NCBI GenBank assembly: GCA_035637115.1
Contig: DASPXV010000019.1
Location: 14,053-78,052 of the forward strand
Length of the DNA stretch: 64,000 nucleotides
Source: JAICSD01 sp035637115
Lineage (GTDB): Bacteria > Acidobacteriota > Vicinamibacteria > Vicinamibacterales > 2-12-FULL-66-21
Direction of reading: 5' to 3'
Shown here: positions 27,193-36,183 of the stretch, piece after piece
Layout of the letters: the number at the start of each line of letters is the position of its first letter
How positions within the stretch are numbered: the stretch's first letter is position 1
Position numbers and translations under genes: made by a program
The notes under the pieces: generated by a model
The model's database searches: none
What the model was told of the DNA's origin: nothing
The model's input: only the letters and a program-made list of their open reading frames with translations

Positions 27193-28238
27193 GACAGCAG
27201 CTTCTCGATCACACCATCCCAGGTGACGAGGCGCGCACGCTCATAGCCGGCTTCGCCGAGCGACGCGGCGTGGCGCTGGTTCTTCGCCAGCCTGTTAATC
27301 GCATCGGCAAACGCCTCCGGCGCCGGCTCGCACACGAACCCGTTGACGCCGTCCACGACGAACTCGTTCGGCCCGCCGGAGTCTGTCGCGGTCACGACCG
27401 CCTTCCGCGAAAGGAAGGCCTCGAGCGTAACGTAGCCGAAGTCCTCGTCGAAAGGCGGATACAGCACCGCAAGCGCATCGCGATAGAGCGTCAGCAGCTG
27501 ATCGTCCTCGACGGATCCGAGGAACGTAATCCGGTCGGCGACACCGCTTTCGCGCGCGACGCGCTCCACGTTCGCGCGCTGGGTACCGTCTCCGGCCACA
27601 ACCAGCCTGATCGGCTTATCGACCCGAGCCATCGCGGACACCAGCAGGTCCACGCGTTTTACCGATTCGATCCGGCCGACAGACAGGACGAAGTCCCCGT
27701 AAGACGGCGGTGTCTGGGCCAGCCTGGCGGCCATCCGCGGCGGATGGTAGAGAGCCTCCGCCTCGAGCCCGTTGTACTTCCTGACGCGGTTCGCCGTGTT
27801 CTGCGCGTTCGCGTACACGTGCCGGCACTCGCCGAGCATTTCGGTATCCAGCCGGATCAACGTGTCGCGGAGACCGAGGTCTCGTTCGTTGTGGCCGAAG
27901 TCACTGTAGGGAGTGCCACATAGCTCGTACGCCGCGCGGTATTGGTGAATGAGCCACGCGACCTTGTTCGGGTGACGCGCAAAGTACGTCGGAAATTTCG
28001 TTCCGATCATGAGGTCGATCGGACGTCCGTTGCTCTCACTGAGATCGAGCAGGCGCCATGCCGCGGCGTGAGGAAGAATTTCCTCTTTCGGATACCACTT
28101 GAACGGAACGCTCACGAGTTCGGCGTCGTACCCGCGCGCCTTCAGCTCGCGCAGCAGCTCGCGGACGTGCACCTCTGCGCCGCCGTGCACGAACGGCACC
28201 TGCGCCTCGCAGACAACAATTGTCTTCGGCTCGCTCAT
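27189..28238 (-). CDS. GT4 glycosyltransferase
   Basis: 349 residues from the ATG at 28238 in an ATGA overlap with ychF. TIVVCEAQVPFVHGGAEVHV is a GT4 N-terminus, FVLSVGRIESVKRVDLLVSA and ITFLGSVEDDQLLTLYRDAL begin the donor domain, and DEDFGYVTLEAFLSRKAVV contains the EX7E-type pair that binds the nucleotide sugar. It is probably cytosolic and membrane-associated. Coupling to ychF puts its expression under the ychF promoter. Confidence 0.9.
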   Translation of the reverse strand: MSEPKTIVVCEAQVPFVHGGAEVHVRELLRELKARGYDAELVSVPFKWYPKEEILPHAAAWRLLDLSESNGRPIDLMIGTKFPTYFARHPNKVAWLIHQYRAAYELCGTPYSDFGHNERDLGLRDTLIRLDTEMLGECRHVYANAQNTANRVRKYNGLEAEALYHPPRMAARLAQTPPSYGDFVLSVGRIESVKRVDLLVSAMARVDKPIRLVVAGDGTQRANVERVARESGVADRITFLGSVEDDQLLTLYRDALAVLYPPFDEDFGYVTLEAFLSRKAVVTATDSGGPNEFVVDGVNGFVCEPAPEAFADAINRLAKNQRHAASLGEAGYERARLVTWDGVIEKLLS

Positions 28239-29326
28239 GTGGCGTGGCGGAAGTTGATGACATCGCCGTCCAGCACCACGTAATCCTTCCCTTCCAGGCG
28301 CAGCTCGCCGTGTTCGCGGCACGCCGCCAGCGATCCGCGCGCGAGAAGGTGCTCGTACCTGACGACTTCCGCACGGATGAACCCGCGCTGAATGTCTGTA
28401 TGGATTTCGCCGCCGGCATTCTGCGCGTTCGTGCCGCGCGGAATGGACCAGGCGCGATTCTCATCTTCTCCGACCGTGAAGAATGAGATGTAACCGAGTA
28501 ATTCGTAGCTCGCGCGAATGACGCGATCGAGACCGGACTCGCGCAACCCGAGATCGGCCATGAACGCAGCCGCATCTGCGGCGTCCAGCTGCGCGATCTC
28601 GAGCTCGATCTTCGCGCAGATGGGGACCGCTCGGGTGCTCCGGCCCTCCACGTAGTCCCGGATAGCCGCGAGCTCCACTGCGCGATCCGCCCGGGGCAGA
28701 TCGGCTTCGTCCAGATTCAACACGATCAGCAGCGGTTTAGCGGACAGGAATTGGAATCCGCGCAGCCGCCGCGCGTCTTCGGCAGGAAGGTCGAGCGTGC
28801 GTAACGGCTTTCCCTCTTCGAGCAGCGCGCGGCACGTGACCAGGATTTCCTGCTCTTTGCGCAACTCCGCATTGGCCGGGGACTTCTTGAGATCGCGTTC
28901 GAGGCGTTCGAGACGCCGCTCGACGACGCCCAGGTCCGCGAGGATGATCTCGTCCTCCATCGTGCGCACGTCCCGCGCAGGATCCACGGAACCAGCCGCG
29001 TGGGGAACAGATGGATCGCGAAACATGCGGACGACGTGCAGCAGCGCGTCCGCGTTCCGGAATGGCGCGACGTCGAGCAGCGCTGCCGCGCCCGTCTTTG
29101 CGCCTGCCGTTCCGCCCATGTCCGCGAATTCAACCGTCGCGGGCGTGTGTTTTCGGGGCTTGAAGAGCTCGCTAAGCCTATTGAGCCGCTCGTCTGGCAC
29201 GCGCGACACGCCGACGTTCGCTTCCTGCCGGCCTCCGGTCCTCGGAGCCTCGCGCGCGCTGGTCAGCAACTGGAACAGGGCGGTCTTCCCGGAAGACGGG
29301 AAGCCGATGAGGCCGGCTCTCAGCAT
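28235..29326 (-). CDS. ychF: ribosome-associated ATPase YchF
   Basis: 363 residues, the same length as E. coli YchF, using the ATG at 29326 rather than one five codons upstream. The P-loop is GFPSSGKTALFQLL, the switch segment VEFADMGG, and the base-recognition motif NLDE (YchF uses NxxE in place of NKxD, which explains ATP preference). A helical insert follows, and the C-terminal TGS domain ends in GEIHTDIQRGFIRAEVV and LEGKDYVVLDGDVINFRH. YchF is an ATPase tied to translation and stress. It is odd as the lead gene of a glycan operon. Its start is 143 bp from mraZ on the other strand. Confidence 0.95.
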   Translation of the reverse strand: MLRAGLIGFPSSGKTALFQLLTSAREAPRTGGRQEANVGVSRVPDERLNRLSELFKPRKHTPATVEFADMGGTAGAKTGAAALLDVAPFRNADALLHVVRMFRDPSVPHAAGSVDPARDVRTMEDEIILADLGVVERRLERLERDLKKSPANAELRKEQEILVTCRALLEEGKPLRTLDLPAEDARRLRGFQFLSAKPLLIVLNLDEADLPRADRAVELAAIRDYVEGRSTRAVPICAKIELEIAQLDAADAAAFMADLGLRESGLDRVIRASYELLGYISFFTVGEDENRAWSIPRGTNAQNAGGEIHTDIQRGFIRAEVVRYEHLLARGSLAACREHGELRLEGKDYVVLDGDVINFRHAT

Positions 29327-29401
29327 GTCAGATCTGCACATGCTAGCACGTAAAAAGGGGCGAAAGTTAGGCGTAAGCCCAAGAGGCTCTACATTTTGCC
29401 G

Positions 29402-29430
29402 TTGACAGAAACAGGCCTCGCCTCTACTAT
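29402..29430 (+). promoter_or_regulatory. sigma-70 promoter of the dcw cluster
   Basis: TTGACA at 29402-29407 and TACTAT at 29425-29430 are separated by exactly 17 bp, a near-consensus promoter 40 bp upstream of the mraZ start. It is the strongest promoter seen by eye in the window. Confidence 0.8.
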
Positions 29431-29434
29431 CGCG

Positions 29435-29459
29435 GTGGATTTTTGTGGAACAAAGTGGA
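29435..29459 (+). promoter_or_regulatory. MraZ operator, three GTGGA boxes
   Basis: GTGGA occurs at 29435-29439, 29445-29449 and 29455-29459, with a strict 10-bp period, just after the -10 box. MraZ proteins are known to bind direct repeats of this type upstream of their own operon. The last box is also part of the GTGGAG ribosome site of mraZ, so bound MraZ could block both transcription and translation initiation signals. Confidence 0.75.
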
Positions 29460-29469
29460 GTAAATAGCC

Positions 29470-29910
29470 GTGCTCCGGGGGAACTACGCCGCCAGAATCG
29501 ATGACAAGGCGCGGCTCAAGATTCCGAACGCGTTCCGCGCCCTCGTCGAAAAGACGCACGGGTCGGAGCTCTTCGTGACGAGCCTCACGGGGGAGTCTGT
29601 ACGGATCTATCCGATGCCCGTCTGGTTGGCCCTCGAAGAACGACTCGCGCGCGCGCCATCGACGCTCCCCGCACGAAACAGATTTCTCGACCGCGTCAAT
29701 TACTTCGGCCAGGCCGCCGAGATCGACGGTCAGGGACGCGTGCTCATCCACCAGCGGCTGCGCGAGTCCGCTGGCATGGCCGGTGAAGTGGACGTGCTTG
29801 GCGCCGTCGATCGGCTCGACGTCTGGAATCACGATCGCCTCGTCGCCAGGATGCTGAGCGATCCCTACACGGACGACGACGCGAAGGCGCTGTCGGAATT
29901 CGGGATCTAA
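29470..29910 (+). CDS. mraZ: transcriptional regulator MraZ
   Basis: 146 residues from GTG 29470, with GTGGAG 9 nt upstream. Two SpoVT/AbrB-like swapped-hairpin halves are visible: YAARIDDKARLKIPNAFRAL near the N-terminus and GQAAEIDGQGRVLIHQRLRE near residue 80, each with the DxKGR-like turn. The second half carries the WNHDRL stretch before the C-terminal helix. MraZ is a ring-forming DNA-binding protein that controls the dcw operon. It is the first gene of the cluster and is followed by rsmH after 5 bp. Confidence 0.95.
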   Translation: MLRGNYAARIDDKARLKIPNAFRALVEKTHGSELFVTSLTGESVRIYPMPVWLALEERLARAPSTLPARNRFLDRVNYFGQAAEIDGQGRVLIHQRLRESAGMAGEVDVLGAVDRLDVWNHDRLVARMLSDPYTDDDAKALSEFGI

Positions 29911-29915
29911 ACGTC

Positions 29916-30803
29916 ATGAGTGCCGCACACGAACCCGTCATGCTGTCCGAGGTTGTCGGCCTGCTCGGCCCGGCGCGTGGCGGTGTGTTCGTGGACTGCA
30001 CCGTGGGACTCGGCGGCCACAGCCGCGCGCTGCTCGAAGCTGGCGCGGGGCGCATCCTGGGCCTCGACAGGGATCAATCGGCGATTGCGCTGGCGCGCGA
30101 AACGCTTGCAGCGTTCGGCGATCGCGTCGAGCTCGTGCACGCGGATTATCGCGAGCTTGGCCGCGTCCTCGACGAGCGCGGGATCGAGCGCGTGTCGGGT
30201 GCGCTTGCGGATCTCGGAGTGTCGTCCATGCAGCTCGACGCCGAGGGCCGCGGCTTCAGCTTCCGCCGCGACGAACCGCTCGACATGCGGATGGATCAGT
30301 CGCACGGACCGAGCGCCGCCGATCTACTGCGGGACGTCGACGAGCACGAGCTCGCCGACGTGATCTTCCAGTTTGGCGAGGAGCGCCATTCGCGCCGTGT
30401 CGCGCGCGCCATCGTGACGGCGCGCCGCGAAGCGGCGATTGACACGACGGCGCGGCTGGCGGCGATCGTTCGTCGCGCGGTCCCGCACCGCGGGCACCAG
30501 CGGATCGATCCCGCGACGCGCACGTTCCAGGCGCTCCGCATCTGGGTCAACCGGGAGCTCGACGGCCTGGACGGATTCCTGGCGGAAGCGACGACCCGTC
30601 TGCTGGCCGGCGCGCGCCTGGCGGTGATCACGTTTCACTCGCTCGAGGATCGGATCGTGAAGCACACGTTCCGCGCGCTGGAGAAGACGGGCGAGAGACT
30701 GCGAATTCTGACGAAGCGGCCGGTGCTGCCGGCAGACGAGGAAGTAGCGCGTAACCCGCGAGCGCGCAGCGCGAAGCTGCGCGCGATTGAGAGGTTCGCA
30801 TGA
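29916..30803 (+). CDS. rsmH: 16S rRNA (cytosine-1402-N4)-methyltransferase RsmH
   Basis: 295 residues, typical for the family. HEPVMLSEVVGLL, DCTVGLGGHSRALL (SAM site), GLDRDQSAIA, DLGVSSMQLD, GFSFRRDEPLDMRMD and TFQALRIWVNRELDGL, then ITFHSLEDRIVKHTFR, are all RsmH signatures. It methylates C1402 of 16S rRNA in the decoding centre. It overlaps ftsL by 4 bp (ATGA) as in most dcw clusters. Confidence 0.97.
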   Translation: MSAAHEPVMLSEVVGLLGPARGGVFVDCTVGLGGHSRALLEAGAGRILGLDRDQSAIALARETLAAFGDRVELVHADYRELGRVLDERGIERVSGALADLGVSSMQLDAEGRGFSFRRDEPLDMRMDQSHGPSAADLLRDVDEHELADVIFQFGEERHSRRVARAIVTARREAAIDTTARLAAIVRRAVPHRGHQRIDPATRTFQALRIWVNRELDGLDGFLAEATTRLLAGARLAVITFHSLEDRIVKHTFRALEKTGERLRILTKRPVLPADEEVARNPRARSAKLRAIERFA

Positions 30804-31192
30804 GCGCGATGGACTTCGAATACGCGATCAAGAAGGACATTCGCAACAACCCCATCGTCCGGGAAGTGGACGAGGCGCGCCAGCGGCAACTGTGGCGCTC
30901 CGTGGGGATCGGCCTGTTCCTCGTGATCGTCCTGCTCTTCTCCGCCTGGCAGCACTTCGAGCTGCTGCGGCATGGCTATCAGATCGAGCGCATGCAGCAG
31001 GAGCGCGCGGCCGAGGAAGAGATCAACCGCCACCTCCGGCTCGAGGTCGAGACGCTGCGCGCGCCGCGGCGCATCGAAAAGATTGCGACCGAACAGCTGC
31101 ACCTCGTGGCGCCCGCGCGCGGGCAGGCCATCGTCATCGAGCGTGTGACCCCGTCAGCGCCGCCCGAAAAGTCCATCGTCGCCGCACGGTAA
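30800..31192 (+). CDS. ftsL: cell division protein FtsL
   Basis: 130 residues with one membrane helix (GIGLFLVIVLLFSAWQHFEL) near residues 37-56, a short cytoplasmic N-terminus, and an extracytoplasmic heptad-like coiled coil (IERMQQERAAEEEINRHLRL). Position between rsmH and ftsI, size and topology identify it more than sequence, which is poorly conserved in FtsL. It acts with FtsQ and FtsB in the divisome. Confidence 0.85.
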   Translation: MSAMDFEYAIKKDIRNNPIVREVDEARQRQLWRSVGIGLFLVIVLLFSAWQHFELLRHGYQIERMQQERAAEEEINRHLRLEVETLRAPRRIEKIATEQLHLVAPARGQAIVIERVTPSAPPEKSIVAAR

Positions 31193-31203
31193 CGAGTTCG
31201 TAG

Positions 31204-33297
31204 ATGGGCATCAGAGTGACCAGCATCAAGTCGCTGCTCGGATTCGTCCGGGGCGGACGGACCGTGCCCGCGAGGCGCGAGGCCGCGCCGATGGACTGGC
31301 GTGCGACGGTCCGCTCACGGCTGCTCGTCTGCGCGGCATTGCTCGCCGTGTGGACAGCGGGCATCGAGGCGCGGCTGATTTACCTGCAGGTCATCGATCA
31401 CGCCGACCTGACCGCGCGCGCGGATCGGCAGCAGATGCGGACGTTCAGTCCGTCTGCCAAGCGCGGAGAGATCTTCGATCGGAAGGGACGTGTGCTCGCC
31501 TACAGCGTCGACGCCGACACCATCGCGGCGGTGCCTTCGGAAATTGACGATCCAGCCGACGTCGGCGCGCAGGTCTGCCGCGCGCTGGACTCGTGCAATG
31601 CCGAGCGCCGGCAGCAGATCGTCAAGACGCTTTCGCGCCGCGGCCAGTTCCAGTACGTCGCGCGGCAGGTGACGCCCGAGGAAGCCAAACGCGTGCGAGC
31701 GCTGGCGCTCCCGGGCATCACGCTGCTGAAGGAGAGCCGCCGGTATTACCCGAACAGCGAGCTCGCCGCCCACGTCGTCGGCTACGTCGGACTCGACAAC
31801 GTGGGCCTTGGCGGTATCGAGTCGGCCTACGACTCGCAGATTCGCGGTTCCGCGGGCAAGGTCCTGATCCAGACGGACAACAAGAAGCGCGCGGTGTTCA
31901 GCCGTGTCGAGCGGCCCGCCACGGCCGGCGCGGGCATCGAACTGACGATCGACCAGTACCTGCAGTTCATCGCCGAGCGCGAGCTGCGAGCGGGCGTCGA
32001 GGCGAACCATGCCGTCGGCGGCAGCGCAATTATCATGGATCCGCAGACGGGCGAGATCCTTGCGCTTGCCAACTGGCCGACCTTCAATCCCAACGTCTTC
32101 ACCAGGGCGGAGGACGAATCGCGCCGCAACCGCGCGATCCAGACGCTCTACGAGCCCGGCTCAACGTTCAAGATCGTCACCGCATCGGCGGCGATCGAGC
32201 AGAAGGTAATTACACCGGAGTCGATGATCGACACCAACCCTGGGTCGATCACGTTTCCGGGGCGAAAGCCGATCTTCGATACGCATAAGTACGGCGTCAT
32301 CGCCTTCACGGATGTGATCGTGAAGTCGAGCAACGTCGGCGCGATCAAGGTCGGCCTCAAAGTAGGACCGCAGATCCTGACGCAGTACGTCAGCAGGTTT
32401 GGCTTCGGCCAGACGCTCGCGCCCGATTTCAAGGGGGAAACGGCAGGCATCGTGTGGAGCGCGGATCGCCTGGATCAGAGCGCGCTCGCGTCGGTCTCGA
32501 TGGGCTATCAGGTCGGCGTGACGCCGCTGCAGATGGCGACGGCGGTCAGCTCGATCGCCAACGGCGGCCATCTGCTGCAGCCCCGCGTCGTGCGGGCGTT
32601 CATCAAGGACGGACGACGGATCGAAGTGCCGCACAAGGAAATGCGCCGCACCATCGAGCCCGACACCGCCGCGACGATGACGACGATCATGGAGCAGGTC
32701 GTCGAGCGCGGCACCGCGCGCGCGGCGCAGATCGAGGGTTATACAATCGCCGGGAAAACCGGAACAGCCGCGAAGCTGGTCAATGGCCACTATCAGAAGT
32801 CCGATTACAATGCGTCGTTCGTCGGCTTCATTCCCTCACGCAATCCGGAGTTGACGATCCTCGTCGTGATCGATTCTCCGCACGGGAATGGGTACACCGG
32901 CGGCGCCGTTTCGGCACCGGTATTCAAGCGGATTGCCGAAGCCGCGCTCACGTACCTCGGCGTCGGCCCGAATCTGAACGCACCGCCGCCCGTTCTCGTG
33001 ACGCGCCACGATCCCGCAAGCGATGGCACACCGACGCCGCAGCCGGCAAAGGCCGCGAGCGTGCTGTCGGCGACGCTGGAGCCCGCGCGCAATGGCCTGA
33101 TGCCGGATCTGCGTGGCCTGAGCGCGCGCGAGGCGCTGCGACTGCTCTCGCGCATCGGCATGACTGCGCGCCTGTCGGGCGATGGCTTCGTGGTCGACCA
33201 GAATCCAATGCCCGGCTCGGCGCTCGTGCGCGGAGACGCCTGCATGTTGACGCTTGGCCGTCGTGCGGCGACCGCGATCGCGGGAGGACCGCAGTGA
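31204..33297 (+). CDS. ftsI: division-specific transpeptidase FtsI (PBP3) with PASTA domain
   Basis: 697 residues. An N-terminal membrane helix follows ATVRSR; ARADRQQMRTFSPSAKRGEI opens the dimerisation domain; the transpeptidase motifs are STFK (S320, K323), SSN (375-377) and KTG (518-520). A single C-terminal PASTA-like domain (about residues 635-690, MPDLRGLSAREALRLLSRIG) is present, unlike E. coli FtsI. An alternative ATG at 31291 would remove a 29-residue basic extension; neither start has a strong ribosome site. It cross-links septal peptidoglycan in the periplasm. Confidence 0.95.
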   Translation: MGIRVTSIKSLLGFVRGGRTVPARREAAPMDWRATVRSRLLVCAALLAVWTAGIEARLIYLQVIDHADLTARADRQQMRTFSPSAKRGEIFDRKGRVLAYSVDADTIAAVPSEIDDPADVGAQVCRALDSCNAERRQQIVKTLSRRGQFQYVARQVTPEEAKRVRALALPGITLLKESRRYYPNSELAAHVVGYVGLDNVGLGGIESAYDSQIRGSAGKVLIQTDNKKRAVFSRVERPATAGAGIELTIDQYLQFIAERELRAGVEANHAVGGSAIIMDPQTGEILALANWPTFNPNVFTRAEDESRRNRAIQTLYEPGSTFKIVTASAAIEQKVITPESMIDTNPGSITFPGRKPIFDTHKYGVIAFTDVIVKSSNVGAIKVGLKVGPQILTQYVSRFGFGQTLAPDFKGETAGIVWSADRLDQSALASVSMGYQVGVTPLQMATAVSSIANGGHLLQPRVVRAFIKDGRRIEVPHKEMRRTIEPDTAATMTTIMEQVVERGTARAAQIEGYTIAGKTGTAAKLVNGHYQKSDYNASFVGFIPSRNPELTILVVIDSPHGNGYTGGAVSAPVFKRIAEAALTYLGVGPNLNAPPPVLVTRHDPASDGTPTPQPAKAASVLSATLEPARNGLMPDLRGLSAREALRLLSRIGMTARLSGDGFVVDQNPMPGSALVRGDACMLTLGRRAATAIAGGPQ

Positions 33298-34766
33298 GCC
33301 TCACCGAGCTCGCAACGCGTCCGGACGTGACCGGCATTGCCTACGACTCTCGAAAGGTGAAGCCGGGGGCGGTGTTCGTCGCGCTGCGCGGTGTCAATGC
33401 TGACGGCACGCGGTTCGCATCGCAGGCAATCGCGAATGGCGCAATCGCTGTCGTCGCCGAAACCGACGCCCCGGCGAACGTAACGGTGCCCTGGATCCGC
33501 GTACAGAGCGCGCGAAGCGCACTCGCAGAATTGTCGGCTGCGTTCTACCGCAATCCGAGCGCGGAGCTTGCGCTCGTCGGCATCACGGGCACGAACGGCA
33601 AGACAACCACGTCGTACGTGCTGGCATCAATCTTCGAGTCCGCCGGCATGAAGTGCGGACGCATCGGGACCATCGGCTACCACACCGGTGCGCGCGAAGT
33701 GGACGCCTCGCGTACCACGCCGGAAGCGCCCGAGCTGCAGCAGATGCTGCGCGAAATGCTCTCGGAAGGATGCGCGGCGTGCGTCATGGAAGTTTCGTCG
33801 CACGCGCTTGCGCTCCGCCGCGCCGACAGCCTGCGTTTCGCCGCGGCCGTGTTCACGAATCTGACGCGCGATCACCTGGATTTCCACGGTGACATGGAGG
33901 CGTACTTCACCGCGAAGCGCCGGCTGTTCGAGATCCTCCCTGAAGGGACTGTCGGTATCATCAACATCGATGACCGCCGCGGCGCGGATCTCGTTGCCGC
34001 CGCGCGCCGTCCCGTCACGTACGCAATCGATGCGGCCGCCGACGTGCGTCCCGGTCCGCTGACCTTCACGCTCGATGGGCTTTCGTTCGACGTGCGCACG
34101 CCGAGGGGAACGCTGCACGTCAAGTCGCCGCTCGTCGGCCGGCCCAACGCGTACAACATCCTCGCGGCTGCCGGGACCGCGATGGCGCTCGACCTGCCGT
34201 TCTCCGCGATCGAAGCGGGAATCAGCCGGCTCGAGAACGTGCCGGGACGATTCCAGGTCGTCTCCGATCCTGCAGACGACGTGCGCGTGATCGTCGATTA
34301 CGCCCACACGGACGACGCGCTGAAGAACCTGCTCGAAACAGCGCGGCCGCTCGCCGGCGGACGGGTCATCACTGTGTTTGGCTGCGGCGGCGATCGCGAT
34401 CGCACGAAGCGCCCGCTCATGGGCGCCGTCGCGGCGCGGCTCAGCGATCTCGTGATCGTCACGTCCGACAACCCGCGCAGCGAAGACCCCGAACGAATCA
34501 TCGATGAAATCCGGCGCGGGATCGTGATGCCCGCGGACCGCATCGCGCCGAAGGGTCAGAAGGGGACGCCGTCACTCGCGATCGTCGACCGCCGTGAAGC
34601 GATCGAGAAGGCGATCAAGGAGGCGAGGCGCGGCGATCTTTTGCTCATCGCGGGCAAGGGGCACGAGAAGTACCAGGTTATTGGCGATAAGACGGTGCCG
34701 TTCGACGACGTGGAGGTCGCGCGCTCGGCGCTCGCGCGCCGCCGCAGCGGCTCGCGAGTGACGTAA
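33294..34766 (+). CDS. murE: UDP-MurNAc-tripeptide synthetase MurE
   Basis: 490 residues from a GTG overlapping the ftsI stop (GTGA). The ATP loop is LVGITGTNGKTTTSYVLA near residue 97; VTRDHLDFHGDM-like and VDYAHTDDALKNLL motifs follow; SDNPRSEDPERII carries the DNPR motif that selects meso-diaminopimelate. It adds the third residue to the stem peptide, so the wall is probably of meso-DAP type. The gene order before murF is standard. Confidence 0.97.
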   Translation: MSLTELATRPDVTGIAYDSRKVKPGAVFVALRGVNADGTRFASQAIANGAIAVVAETDAPANVTVPWIRVQSARSALAELSAAFYRNPSAELALVGITGTNGKTTTSYVLASIFESAGMKCGRIGTIGYHTGAREVDASRTTPEAPELQQMLREMLSEGCAACVMEVSSHALALRRADSLRFAAAVFTNLTRDHLDFHGDMEAYFTAKRRLFEILPEGTVGIINIDDRRGADLVAAARRPVTYAIDAAADVRPGPLTFTLDGLSFDVRTPRGTLHVKSPLVGRPNAYNILAAAGTAMALDLPFSAIEAGISRLENVPGRFQVVSDPADDVRVIVDYAHTDDALKNLLETARPLAGGRVITVFGCGGDRDRTKRPLMGAVAARLSDLVIVTSDNPRSEDPERIIDEIRRGIVMPADRIAPKGQKGTPSLAIVDRREAIEKAIKEARRGDLLLIAGKGHEKYQVIGDKTVPFDDVEVARSALARRRSGSRVT

Positions 34767-34770
34767 CCGG

Positions 34771-36183
34771 GTGGACACGGTCTCGCTCAGCGCCGCCGAA
34801 ATTGCCGCCGTCACGGGCGGACGGGTGAACTCGGGCGATCCGGCGCATCGGATAGAGCGGTGGTCGATCGACACGCGATCGCTCCACCCGGGGGATCTAT
34901 TCGTCGCGATCCGCGGCGAACGGTTCGAGGGACATGAGTTCGTTGCCGCCGCTCTCGCCGCCGGCGCGGTGGGCGCGGTGGTGACGGCGACGCCGGCCCT
35001 GCCCGAGGCAGGAAAGGCCGGGCTGGCGCCGCTCCTGATCCAGGTGGCGGACACGACGCGGGCGCTGCAGCAGGCCGCCCGCGAAGTCCGTCGCCGATCC
35101 GGCGCGAAGGTCGTCGCCATTACGGGAAGCGCGGGCAAGACGACGACGAAAGAACTGACGGCGGAGTTTCTGTCGGCGAAGTACACGGTGTTCCGGAACA
35201 GGGGCAATTTGAACAATCACATCGGCCTGCCGCTCTCGCTGCTCGAGCTGCGTTCGCGGCCGGATGTCGCCGTCGTCGAACTGGGCATGAACCACCCGGG
35301 GGAAATCCGTACGCTCGTTGGCGTCGCAGAACCCGAGGTGCGCGTGTGGACGAACGTCGGCGACGCGCACGTGGGGTTCTTCGAGTCGTCGGACGCGATC
35401 GCCGATGCGAAGGGGGAAATCCTCGAACAAGCGCGCCCCGGCGATCTGCTGGTCGCCAACGCGGACGACGAGCGGATTCGTGCGCGCGCCCGGTCGTTTG
35501 CGGGCAGGACCCTGACTTTCGGTTTATCGGACGCAGCAGACGTGCGCGCCAGTGCTGTCGAGCATCGCGGTCTCGGAGGTATGGCCGCCACGGTGACGGC
35601 GCCCGTCGGACAGTTTCGTGTCGAGACATTGCTGCTCGGCAGCGGCAATCTGCTCAACCTTCTCGCAGCCGCCGCCGTGGCGATGGAGATGGGTATCGCG
35701 CCAGACGACATCGCGCAGCGTGCGGCGAAGCTGCAGCCGGCGTCGCACCGCGGCGAGCTGTTGCGCCTTCCCGGCGGCATCACGCTCATCGATGATTCGT
35801 ACAACTCGAGTCCCGCGGCACTGAAGCGATCGCTCGAGACCGTTGCGGCGGCCACCGGCAGCGCGCGCAAGATTGCAGTCCTCGGCGAGATGCTGGAGCT
35901 CGGCGGGCACGCGATGCAGCTTCACGAGCAGTGCGGAGAAGCGGCCGCGCGCGCTGGCCTGGGCCTGCTCATCGCGGTTGGCGGCGATCCGGCGCAGCGG
36001 CTGGCACACGCCGCGGTGCGCGCGGGTCTCGATCCCGGCGCGGTCCTGTACGCGAAGACGAGCGACGAGGCGGCGGAGCTTGCGCTCGGCCGCGTGCGCC
36101 CCGGCGATCTCGTGCTCGTGAAAGGTTCGCGCGGGATTCACACAGACCTGGTGGTCGATCGGCTGAAGGCGGAGTTCGCCTGA
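34771..36183 (+). CDS. murF: UDP-MurNAc-pentapeptide synthetase MurF
   Basis: 470 residues from GTG 34771, 4 bp after murE. VVAITGSAGKTTTKELTAEF is the ATP-binding loop near residue 113; GNLNNHIGLPLSLLELR, LGMNHPGEIRTL and LIDDSYNSSPAALKRSLE are MurF signatures. It adds D-Ala-D-Ala. Ddl, which makes that dipeptide, is not in this window. It shares one base with the mraY start (TGATG). Confidence 0.97.
   Translation: MDTVSLSAAEIAAVTGGRVNSGDPAHRIERWSIDTRSLHPGDLFVAIRGERFEGHEFVAAALAAGAVGAVVTATPALPEAGKAGLAPLLIQVADTTRALQQAAREVRRRSGAKVVAITGSAGKTTTKELTAEFLSAKYTVFRNRGNLNNHIGLPLSLLELRSRPDVAVVELGMNHPGEIRTLVGVAEPEVRVWTNVGDAHVGFFESSDAIADAKGEILEQARPGDLLVANADDERIRARARSFAGRTLTFGLSDAADVRASAVEHRGLGGMAATVTAPVGQFRVETLLLGSGNLLNLLAAAAVAMEMGIAPDDIAQRAAKLQPASHRGELLRLPGGITLIDDSYNSSPAALKRSLETVAAATGSARKIAVLGEMLELGGHAMQLHEQCGEAAARAGLGLLIAVGGDPAQRLAHAAVRAGLDPGAVLYAKTSDEAAELALGRVRPGDLVLVKGSRGIHTDLVVDRLKAEFA

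Noticed and set aside
1..29326. Prophage or integrative element in the glycan region
   Set aside because: No integrase, transposase, phage structural gene or att-like direct repeat was seen.
32454..33293. Upstream extension of murE into ftsI
   Set aside because: Residues before the GTG at 33294 read the ftsI gene in another frame; the conserved MurE N-terminus begins at the GTG.
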